The notes beneath the pieces were generated by a model, which saw only the letters and a list, made by a program, of their open reading frames with translations, did no database searches and was not told the DNA's origin. Source: Methylotenera versatilis 301 (GTDB taxonomy: Bacteria; Pseudomonadota; Gammaproteobacteria; Burkholderiales; Methylophilaceae). From it: a stretch of 64,000 bases of DNA. Every line of letters begins with the position of its first letter. Position 1 is the first letter of the stretch. The position numbers were made by a program, and so were the translations under genes. Shown in pieces: positions 57,391 through 64,000 of this stretch. The stretch spans positions 1,302,001-1,366,000 of the forward strand of contig NC_014207.1 in the NCBI RefSeq assembly GCF_000093025.1. The letters are read 5' to 3'.

Positions 57391-58056
57391 TTAACGTTTT
57401 TGCCTTTCGTTGATGATTTTAGCTGCCCACTCTCTGCCACCAAGGCCAAAAGCGATTGCCAGCGCTAAAAATACTGCGCCAAACATAATCACAAATAGCG
57501 CTGTAATGAGCTGAGTACCAATATCCAATTGCTCAAGCGCCACAAAAATTGCAAATATTTGCACTAAGTATTCTGCAGAAGTACTAATCGCCAGTGCGCC
57601 ATCAAACTTGATGCTATGTAGCCAAGCAAAAACCAGACGATTAATGAAGCGGCTCAATAAGGTACCAAATATCAACACAACAATCGCCACGATTATTTTT
57701 GGTAAGTAATTAGCCAGTTGATTGAGCATGATGGCGACCTCTGTCATACCTAAGGCATTGGCGCCAGTAATCACGAACAGCAAAATCACCAGCCAGTAAA
57801 CGACTTGGCTAACAATGCCGCTCAATGAAACGTCAAAATCATCATTCTTTAAAAAGGCTTCTAAACCAGATTTGCCAGCATATTGATCAAATTTCACCAG
57901 CTTCAAAATTCGTTTTACAGCTAAGCGCGCCACTTTAGCCACTAACCAGCCACAAAATAAAATGACAATCACAGCTAGAAGCTTTGGGAAGAACATGGCC
58001 ACTTGTTGCCAGAATTGATTGAGGGAAAAAAGAAAAGTATCAATTTGATATTGCAT
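57391..58056 (-). CDS. TM-helix (mechanosensitive channel-like) membrane protein
   Basis: This 221-residue protein has two repeats of the conserved TM-helix domain (FFPKLLAVIVILFCGWLVAKVAR and YLPKIIVAIVVLIFGTLLSRFIN, in parts), as in PF05552 proteins related to small mechanosensitive channels, with four to five helices. It lacks the cytoplasmic MscS beta domain, so a full MscS pore is unlikely. The ending AIAFGLGGREWAAKII is conserved. An AGGAG ribosome site precedes the start. Confidence 0.85.
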   Translation of the reverse strand: MQYQIDTFLFSLNQFWQQVAMFFPKLLAVIVILFCGWLVAKVARLAVKRILKLVKFDQYAGKSGLEAFLKNDDFDVSLSGIVSQVVYWLVILLFVITGANALGMTEVAIMLNQLANYLPKIIVAIVVLIFGTLLSRFINRLVFAWLHSIKFDGALAISTSAEYLVQIFAIFVALEQLDIGTQLITALFVIMFGAVFLALAIAFGLGGREWAAKIINERQKR

Positions 58057-58232
58057 ATAGTGCTCCTCGATAGATTTTTTTAGTTGAATCTATAACGCTG
58101 AAAAGGGTGTTGCCCCAATAACGGCTAATTTAGATTAGCTCGAAGAATAGTAATATTGCGTACTGATTATCGCTTAATTGGCGATGTGTCGCAATGGCTG
58201 GATTAATTTGCTGGTTGCGTGGGCTAAGCTAC

Positions 58233-58271
58233 ATATTCAGTCACCAGTTTTAAGGCTTGATGACTGAATAT
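58233..58271. other. Long inverted repeat between the TM-helix and M48 genes
   Basis: ATATTCAGTCA (58233-58243) and TGACTGAATAT (58261-58271) form a perfect 11-bp stem with a 17-nt loop, 46 bp after the M48 gene stop on the minus strand. There is no T run. The rest of this 260-bp gap (58057-58316) holds no gene that I can see. Confidence 0.5.
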
Positions 58272-58316
58272 AATAAATTGAAGAGCTAAAAGTATGTGAA
58301 ACCGTGTTTCGATTAG

Positions 58317-59294
58317 CTAGTTCTTAAGTTTATAAAACCTATTTTCTAGTGTTTTTCCGTTGGTAATATTATCTAGTTTATTACCAACAGAATCTCCCAA
58401 TGACGCTAATCTTTCATCAGGCAGAGGGTGAGTTTTAAATAGCAAAGCGACGCTATTGTCATTTGGATTGGTCTGCCCTAATATTTGTAGTACATCGGTT
58501 AAGCCAAATGGCTCATAGCCAGCACGTGTCGCGTAGCTTAGGCCTAATCTGTCTGCTTCAAACTCCGCATCTTTATCTAAACTTCTTGCGCTAATTTCAG
58601 CGCCACTTCCGATTGCTTTGCTAATGACTTTATTATCTTTAGCTAGTTTTTTGCTGAGGAAGCTAGCACCTATATTAAGTAGTTGTTGCTTTTGCAAAAC
58701 CTTGAGTTGATGCTTTGCGACTACGTGACCAATTTCATGACCAAGCACACCTGCTAACTGCGCTTCGTTGCTCATTTTTCGGTACAAACCTTTAGTCACC
58801 ATGACATAGCCACCAGGTGCTGAAAATGCATTTAAATCGTCACTTTCAATTACGCCGAAGTGCCAAGGCAAATCAGGTCTTTCTGATTGTGAAGCCACCC
58901 AGCGACCTACGGAATTGACATATTTCTGTAAAGCTTCATCTTTTACTAATGGCGCAGCGCCTAATAAATTACCTGTAATTTCCCGACCTAGTGCAATCTC
59001 CTCCGCTTTACTTGGACTTTTCCAGTTGATGGTTGGTTGAGCTTTTTCAGTAGAGTCTGCCGCTACGGTGATGGTCGTATTGTTTGGCGTAGTTGTTGTG
59101 TTTTGGGTATCTGTGGGTGTTTGCTGAGACTCAGTTTGTCCCGTTTGTTGTTCAATTTGTTTTTTTACTGCATCTTTTAAAGCGTCATTTAAATCAAATG
59201 CCTCGCTATTCATACTCATGCCAGCAAGTATGCTTGCAACTAGCGTTGGAATGAGTATGTTTTTTCTTAGATTTATTGTGCGCGTTAGACTCAT
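58317..59294 (-). CDS. M48-family periplasmic zinc metalloprotease
   Basis: This 325-residue protein has an N-terminal signal/anchor (about 12-30), a Gln/Thr/Asn-rich linker (about 48-75), and the M48 catalytic domain. Zinc ligands: HEIGH at 186-190 and the Glu in LDKDAEFEADRLGLSYA. NAFSAPGGYVMVTKGLY is conserved in BepA/YfgC and LoiP relatives, which act on outer-membrane proteins. It overlaps the SH3 gene by 4 bp (ATGA). Confidence 0.92.
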   Translation of the reverse strand: MSLTRTINLRKNILIPTLVASILAGMSMNSEAFDLNDALKDAVKKQIEQQTGQTESQQTPTDTQNTTTTPNNTTITVAADSTEKAQPTINWKSPSKAEEIALGREITGNLLGAAPLVKDEALQKYVNSVGRWVASQSERPDLPWHFGVIESDDLNAFSAPGGYVMVTKGLYRKMSNEAQLAGVLGHEIGHVVAKHQLKVLQKQQLLNIGASFLSKKLAKDNKVISKAIGSGAEISARSLDKDAEFEADRLGLSYATRAGYEPFGLTDVLQILGQTNPNDNSVALLFKTHPLPDERLASLGDSVGNKLDNITNGKTLENRFYKLKN

Positions 59295-59806
59295 TTTGCG
59301 CCTCCATTCACTGCTTTTAAGTTAGGAAAAGAAATGGTCTTTAAGTTGCCAGCGTTAGCAAATTGATGACCTTGCTCCGCGCTTTGTGTATAGCTTTCTA
59401 ATGCTTTCACTTCAGATTCATTAAACTTGGCGGCTTTAAGTTCTTCTGCACTTAAGCCACGTATTCCAGTGGTAGAAACTACTTGCCCTGTACCAGCACG
59501 GCCACTTGCTGCCGCCAATATGCCACTTGTTTGGTTGCTGGAGCTAGAGCCGCCACGTTTGACTGAAAGTAAACGTACCCAACCTGCGCTTTTCTTTGAT
59601 TTCACTTGTAGCCAAGCACCTTTTTTGCTAATAATTTCAAGGCTATCACCACGGTTTAATGTGCCTGTCACCTTGGCATCAGCAAACGGCTCAAAGCGAA
59701 TGCTGTCATTTTTAAGCGCGCTACCAGCTTCCCCGGCCATGCTAATATTGGCTAGCAGCAGGGCTGGTAAGCTTGCGGCGATTAGCAATTTGGTTAATTT
59801 TCTCAT
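59291..59806 (-). CDS. Secreted SH3-domain protein
   Basis: This 171-residue protein has a signal peptide ending near SMAG, then a bacterial SH3 domain (about 33-83, FADAKVTGTLNRGDSLEII and GWVRLLSVKRGG). A Ser/Gly linker and a helical C-terminal segment follow. Such SH3 domains usually bind cell-wall or peptide ligands. It is coupled by a 4-bp overlap to the M48 protease, so it may target or cap that enzyme (inference). Confidence 0.85.
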   Translation of the reverse strand: MRKLTKLLIAASLPALLLANISMAGEAGSALKNDSIRFEPFADAKVTGTLNRGDSLEIISKKGAWLQVKSKKSAGWVRLLSVKRGGSSSSNQTSGILAAASGRAGTGQVVSTTGIRGLSAEELKAAKFNESEVKALESYTQSAEQGHQFANAGNLKTISFPNLKAVNGGAK

Positions 59807-59832
59807 CTGCGCTGTTCTCTCTTTATTTAAAG

Positions 59833-61530
59833 CTAGTTTTCTAAAATATCCAGTTTAATAATGGCCTGCGCGAATAAACCACGCCATTGGCTATCCATTG
59901 CTTTTTCGGCATTCAGTACGCCTATATGCTGGATATAACGCACGGTAGTGTCGTTTGGCATACCTGTATTTTGTAGTATGGTTTTTAATTGCAAGCCTAA
60001 ATGTGTGGCGTCAGCCTTTACTTTCTCGGCTTCTATCGCATTGTCATGCTGGTAAGCCCAGCTTACCGTAATCATGTCGGTAAACAGTCCCCATATGCCG
60101 CTTTGCGTGCCTTTTAATATTTCTACTGTAGCGGGTAGGGTGCAGCGCTGTGTGATATTATTTTGCAGCATTTTTAGCATGCTGTCGCTAAATGGCACTT
60201 CACTATCTATCACAATCGGCATCAATAATATTGCTGCACCTTTCTTACCAGATTCAATATCATTCGCTAGTAGCCTTTGCATGGCGCGGTCGTTTGCCAG
60301 CGCGTATATCTTAGCCACACTGAAATACATAATCGCCCAAGTGATAGGGCCAGTAATATCTAAATAAGTGTTAGTAAAGTTAAGCGCAATGTAAGAAAGT
60401 GCAAGTAAAGTAATCTGACTACTACTAAATACCTTGGTGACTTTGTCACGGTCTACGTTGCGGTAAAACGCCAATGCAGTGAGCCATATAAGCAGCAAGC
60501 TCATCAACACATACGGCGTCGTACCGCGCCACACATGTAAGTAATCTACGTGTTTTACGTTATCAATTGCTGTGGCTAAAATCTCTACACCTGGAAACTC
60601 TTTTGCCATGGCTGTGGCCTTAATGTCAAACAGCGACGGTGCAGTTGAGCCAATAATGACGATTTTGTTAGTAAATTCTTTTGGCGCGCGTTTTTTGACT
60701 TTACTTGCCACGTCCGCATATACATCACTAAAGCTCACATAAGGGTAAGTGAACGCCTTGCCGCGCCAGTTAATCAGCATATCTTGTGGCGGTGGGAGTG
60801 AGTTCATTTGCGCAAAATTGCCCACTGCCAGCGGCAGTGATGGTAATAGCCAGCCATTTTCATTATGCCAAAGCCTATATTCACGTGCGATACCATCTGC
60901 ATCTGCGTAAATGTTATGTGTACCGAGTCGCTTAGAATTAAGTGCGGCTTCAAAATGTGGCAATACGATGGCGATAGGCTTCTTAACTACTGAGACAGGT
61001 TCGCCATCAACGTTTTTAAATTGACGTTTGATACCGGGAATCATATCTGGTGTGATTTTGCTTAAATTGTCACTGACTGGAGACAGGCGTAGCATAGGGA
61101 AAAATGTATTATTAGTGCCCGCAATTACGTCATTAAAATAGGTATCGCTATCAGGGTTGTATACGTCCGCATCACTAAACAAAATATCAAACACAATCGC
61201 TTTTGGATGTTGATTCTCAATATTCTCTACAAACTCGCCAAATACTTGTCGCGGCCACGGCCAGCGGCCATATTCCTTTGCCATGGCGTTAAGAGAGGCT
61301 TCGTTAATATCAACAATCACAATGTCTGGGTCAACTTTAGCTTTTACGATGCGATTTTTCACCATCAAATCAAACGCGCGGTTACGCATGTTCTCGCCAA
61401 TGTGAAATAGGCTAGCATCCAATAAAATCAGCACAGAAAGTAGCGCGCATAAGTACAAATAAAAGTTATTTTGTAACTTGCGGGTGATGCTAACTAGCCA
61501 TTGAGTGAGAATTAATTTGAGTTTAATCAT
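59833..61530 (-). CDS. CHASE2-domain membrane sensor without recognised output domain
   Basis: This 565-residue protein has an N-terminal membrane segment (about 22-40), an extracytoplasmic CHASE2 domain (about 42-325; PDIVIVDINEASLNAMAKEYGRWPWPRQ, in parts), three membrane helices (about 332-395) and a C-terminal about 160-residue cytoplasmic part with no GGDEF, kinase or cyclase motif. CHASE2 proteins normally carry such an output. It stands 26 bp before the SH3 gene on the same strand, so the three form an envelope-related operon. Confidence 0.85.
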   Translation of the reverse strand: MIKLKLILTQWLVSITRKLQNNFYLYLCALLSVLILLDASLFHIGENMRNRAFDLMVKNRIVKAKVDPDIVIVDINEASLNAMAKEYGRWPWPRQVFGEFVENIENQHPKAIVFDILFSDADVYNPDSDTYFNDVIAGTNNTFFPMLRLSPVSDNLSKITPDMIPGIKRQFKNVDGEPVSVVKKPIAIVLPHFEAALNSKRLGTHNIYADADGIAREYRLWHNENGWLLPSLPLAVGNFAQMNSLPPPQDMLINWRGKAFTYPYVSFSDVYADVASKVKKRAPKEFTNKIVIIGSTAPSLFDIKATAMAKEFPGVEILATAIDNVKHVDYLHVWRGTTPYVLMSLLLIWLTALAFYRNVDRDKVTKVFSSSQITLLALSYIALNFTNTYLDITGPITWAIMYFSVAKIYALANDRAMQRLLANDIESGKKGAAILLMPIVIDSEVPFSDSMLKMLQNNITQRCTLPATVEILKGTQSGIWGLFTDMITVSWAYQHDNAIEAEKVKADATHLGLQLKTILQNTGMPNDTTVRYIQHIGVLNAEKAMDSQWRGLFAQAIIKLDILEN

Positions 61531-61604
61531 TAATATTTACTTGAGAAATTGGTCTACCTAAAATCATAAATGACCTCATAAATGATTTTTAGATGTCGAT
61601 GATT

Positions 61605-61613
61605 TGTTATACT
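61605..61613 (+). promoter_or_regulatory. Probable hemD promoter
   Basis: TGTTATACT (61605-61613) is a near-consensus extended -10. CTAAAATCAT (61558-61567) and ATGATTTTTAG (61582-61592) form an inverted repeat with one extra T just upstream, between divergent hemD and the CHASE2 gene. It may be an operator; no protein can be named. Confidence 0.4.
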
Positions 61614-61740
61614 GAAAACTTAAACCAAAACCCGACAAAACGCACGCATTAATTGCAAGGTCATTTAATTAAAGCCATTAAATTTTTAGCCAAAAACTCC
61701 TTGGCTGATGCCTATCTGTCTAGTACCTAGGAATTGTACA

Positions 61741-62538
61741 TTGAAAAATAAAACCATTGCCATTTTAGAAAACCGTGCAGGTGAGCAACTTGCCGACTTG
61801 GTGAGAAAGTATGGCGGTACGCCACTTTCTGCGCCAGCATTGGCAGAAATTCCTGATATTGACCCTGCATTAATTACTAGCTTAATCAACGACTGGCAGA
61901 TAAATGCGCCAGACATCTTTATTTTTCAAACAGGCGTTGGTGTTAAAGCTTTATTTGCTACCACTGACACATTAGGCATTACCGAGCAGCTTAAGCAGAT
62001 TCTTGAATCCTCAATTGTGATTGTGAGAGGCATTAAACCGTCGTCAGCATTGCGCTCATATAAAGTAAGGATAGATGCGACTGCGGGTGATCCATTTACA
62101 ACAACGGAAGTGCTGACTGAGTTAGATAAATACAAGATTAAAGGCAAACGAGTGGCGGTCCAACGATATGGCGATGTCAACTTGGAACTTCAGCAAGCCC
62201 TAGACACAAGAGGTGCTATAGTCACTGAGATTGCCACCTACCGCTGGAGCTTGCCCGCAGATACGCAACCGCTGGTTGACTTAATGGATGCGTTAGATGC
62301 TGGAAAAGTTGATATGGTGTGTTTTACTAGTGCATCGCAAGTTTATAACTTCTTTACCGTAGCAGAAGCACTTGGTCGCCACCAAGCATTGCTGGCAGCG
62401 CTTAATAAAAGCATGGTGGCTTCTATTGGCCCTGTGTGCACTGTTGCATTAAATAAATTTGGCATCAAAGTCGATGTTGAGCCACAACCTCCCAAGCTAG
62501 GTCCGTTTATTACGGCTATTAATAGCAAGTTTGCTTAA
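61741..62538 (+). CDS. hemD: Uroporphyrinogen-III synthase
   Basis: Cyclises hydroxymethylbilane to uroporphyrinogen III, the branch point to heme, siroheme and cobalamin. It has 265 residues from TTG 61741, with AGGA 8 nt upstream; ATG 61708 would add 11 unconserved residues. KTIAILENRAGEQL at the N-terminus, GVGVKALF, GKRVAVQRYGD and the CFTSASQVYNF segment fit HemD. The siroheme branch links it to CysI at 34-36 kb. The usual neighbours hemC and hemX are not in the window. Confidence 0.9.
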   Translation: MKNKTIAILENRAGEQLADLVRKYGGTPLSAPALAEIPDIDPALITSLINDWQINAPDIFIFQTGVGVKALFATTDTLGITEQLKQILESSIVIVRGIKPSSALRSYKVRIDATAGDPFTTTEVLTELDKYKIKGKRVAVQRYGDVNLELQQALDTRGAIVTEIATYRWSLPADTQPLVDLMDALDAGKVDMVCFTSASQVYNFFTVAEALGRHQALLAALNKSMVASIGPVCTVALNKFGIKVDVEPQPPKLGPFITAINSKFA

Positions 62539-62613
62539 TTCATTTCCGAGTAAGTCTTTCTTCGATATTTATTCTAAAAACGGAGCAATCCGCATCAGGT
62601 ATAATCACGCCTT

Positions 62614-63939
62614 ATGATACAAATATTAATTTTAATGGTGGCTGTTGCCATATTGTTGTTGACGATTTGGCAGATTCTGCGCGTCAATCAGCTTGATAAA
62701 AACGCGGTGATTTTGCAGCAGCTAGAAGAAAAACACCGCGCGATGTTATTAGATTTTAACGATGGTTTAAACAAACTGGGCGATCGCTTAAGTACATCTT
62801 CTAACGAAACCAGCGAGCGTTTACGTTCTAGTGTCGCAGCTGAGTTACAGGCGACTCGTGACGCCATGCAAGCGCTCCAATTAGCACAAAATAACAGCTT
62901 ATCGTTAACGCGTGAAACGGTGTTAGAAAAACTACATACAACCTTGAGTGAACAGGGTAAGTCGCAGCAAGTGCTTATCAACGACACCATGTTGAAGGCC
63001 ACTACAACTTTGACGCAAAGCATTGAAAGCTTAACCAAAGCTGTTGATGGACGTCTTGAGCAAATTGGTGGAAAAGTTTCAGAGCGTTTGGATGAAGGCT
63101 TTAAAAAGACCAACCAAACCTTTGTGGATGTGATGGCGCGTCTTGCGACCATCGATGAAGCGCAAAAGAAAATTGATGGCCTAACGACCAATGTTGTAAG
63201 TTTGCAAGAGTTATTGGGTGACAAACGCAGTCGTGGCGCCTTTGGTGAGGTGCAGTTGGAAGCCTTGGTGCGCAATGTCTTGCCAGTCAACTCATTCGCC
63301 ATGCAACATACATTTGAAAATGGCACGCGCGCAGATTGCGCTTTGTTTTTGCCTGACCCTACAGGTACTGTAGCTGTAGATAGCAAGTTCCCACTTGAAA
63401 ATTATCACCGCATGTTTGATAGCAAGTTAAGTGATGCCGAGCAGTTGTTGGCTGAAAAGCAGTTCAAGCTTGATGTTAGAAAACATGTGGATGACATTGC
63501 TAATAAATACATCATCTCAAACGTGACGTCTGATGGTGCAGTGATGTTTATACCTGCCGAGGCGGTGTTTGCTGAGCTGCACGCCTATCACAATGATGTG
63601 ATTGAATACGCTATGAATAAGCGCGTCTGGGTGGTTTCGCCAACTACGCTGATGGCAGTTCTTAACACTGCACGAGCTGTGCTTAAAGACGTTGAAACGC
63701 GTAAGCAAGTACACGTGATTAAAGAGGAGTTGGGCAAACTCAGTAAAGATTTTGGTCGCTTTGACCAGCGCATGAAAAAGCTTGCTGACAACATTCGCCA
63801 AGCGCATGAAAATGCACAAGAAGTACATATTAGCAGTCAAAAAATATCTAATCGCTTTGCTCAAATTGAGCGCGTAGAATTAGCAAATAAACCGCTTGAT
63901 GTGCTGGATATTATTGATGATAAAGAAGATGAAGTTTAA
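62614..63939 (+). CDS. rmuC: DNA recombination protein RmuC
   Basis: This 441-residue protein has an N-terminal membrane segment (about 3-22), a long coiled coil (about 25-190) and a C-terminal PD-(D/E)xK nuclease-like domain, with LGDKRSRGAFGEVQLEALVRNVLP (in parts), VAVDSKFPLENYHRM and FIPAEAVFAELHAY. RmuC limits inversions at short repeats in E. coli. The putative nuclease residues (Glu in FGEVQLE, Asp and Lys in VAVDSKF) are present. Confidence 0.95.
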   Translation: MIQILILMVAVAILLLTIWQILRVNQLDKNAVILQQLEEKHRAMLLDFNDGLNKLGDRLSTSSNETSERLRSSVAAELQATRDAMQALQLAQNNSLSLTRETVLEKLHTTLSEQGKSQQVLINDTMLKATTTLTQSIESLTKAVDGRLEQIGGKVSERLDEGFKKTNQTFVDVMARLATIDEAQKKIDGLTTNVVSLQELLGDKRSRGAFGEVQLEALVRNVLPVNSFAMQHTFENGTRADCALFLPDPTGTVAVDSKFPLENYHRMFDSKLSDAEQLLAEKQFKLDVRKHVDDIANKYIISNVTSDGAVMFIPAEAVFAELHAYHNDVIEYAMNKRVWVVSPTTLMAVLNTARAVLKDVETRKQVHVIKEELGKLSKDFGRFDQRMKKLADNIRQAHENAQEVHISSQKISNRFAQIERVELANKPLDVLDIIDDKEDEV

Positions 63940-63950
63940 TTGTTAACTAT

Positions 63951-64000
63951 ATGAAAATTAAAATATTATATTTCGCAAGATTGAAAGAAACGCTCAAATT
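63951..64000 (+). CDS. moaD: Molybdopterin synthase sulfur-carrier subunit (5' fragment)
   Basis: The last 50 bases encode MKIKILYFARLKETLK, matching MoaD N-termini. The remainder lies outside the window. MoaD carries the thiocarboxylate sulfur for the molybdenum cofactor. It starts 11 bp after rmuC. Because only 16 residues are seen, the call is tentative, though the pattern is strongly characteristic. Confidence 0.75.
   Translation, partial: MKIKILYFARLKETLK

Noticed and set aside
1-64000. Prophage, insertion sequence, tRNA or defence island
   Set aside because: No transposase, integrase catalytic domain, phage structural gene, tRNA-like cloverleaf or restriction/CRISPR gene was seen; gene content is core metabolism throughout.

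Overview
The window reads as a chromosomal segment of a betaproteobacterial methylotroph, most likely a Methylophilaceae member close to Methylotenera. The basis is the combination of a complete pqqABCDE operon, a lanthanide-type XoxF methanol dehydrogenase, formate-tetrahydrofolate ligase, a moderate-to-low GC content, and the asd-fimV-truA-trpFBA-accD-folC-dedD-cvpA-purF-metZ order that I associate with beta/gammaproteobacteria. The assignment rests on protein recognition, not on a search. Genes are densely packed. I saw no tRNA, rRNA, IS element, prophage or CRISPR array, so the window is largely core genome.

Layout. 1-16.6 kb: end of leuD, leuB, asd, the polar hub protein gene fimV, an orphan ECF-T-like membrane gene, then truA-trpF-trpB-trpA-accD-folC-dedD-cvpA-purF, and metZ behind a SAM-II type riboswitch with terminator. 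16.7-23.8 kb: gyrA, then serC-pheA-hisC-aroG (serine, aromatic amino acids, histidine). 23.8-27.4 kb: pqqA behind a long inverted-repeat leader, an intercistronic terminator, then pqqBCDE. 27.4-30.2 kb: Bcr/CflA transporter, YgjP-like metallopeptidase and an unrecognised 222-aa helical protein. 30.2-38.6 kb: fdxA and an assimilatory sulfate operon (tauE-like, cysI, DUF934, cysH of APS-reductase type, cysD, cysN), with cysB divergent and a DUF302 lipoprotein. 38.7-42.8 kb: xoxF and a divergent sigma-54 activator of AcoR type. 42.9-46.4 kb: a small Cys/His secreted protein, an outer-membrane barrel, and zinc-type ABC binding protein and permease without an ATPase. 46.6-52.3 kb: a poly-HAMP chemoreceptor and a GGDEF-EAL protein. 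52.4-64 kb: HerA-like ATPase, fhs, yigZ, AI-2E family permease, TM-helix channel-like protein, CHASE2-SH3-M48 envelope cluster, hemD, rmuC and the start of moaD.

How they fit. The pqq operon makes the cofactor of XoxF, and fhs connects formate to the C1-tetrahydrofolate pool. CysDN plus the APS-type CysH and CysI reduce sulfate for cysteine, and metZ makes homocysteine from sulfide under S-adenosylmethionine feedback. The best non-coding signals are: (1) an exact sigma-54 -24/-12 element upstream of xoxF, with a palindromic upstream-activator candidate and an IHF-like site between, facing a divergent sigma-54 activator; (2) the SAM-II riboswitch before metZ; (3) nested inverted repeats able to fold about 112 nt of the pqqA leader; and (4) a dyad inside the probable cysB promoter. 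All were read by eye; none has been tested computationally.
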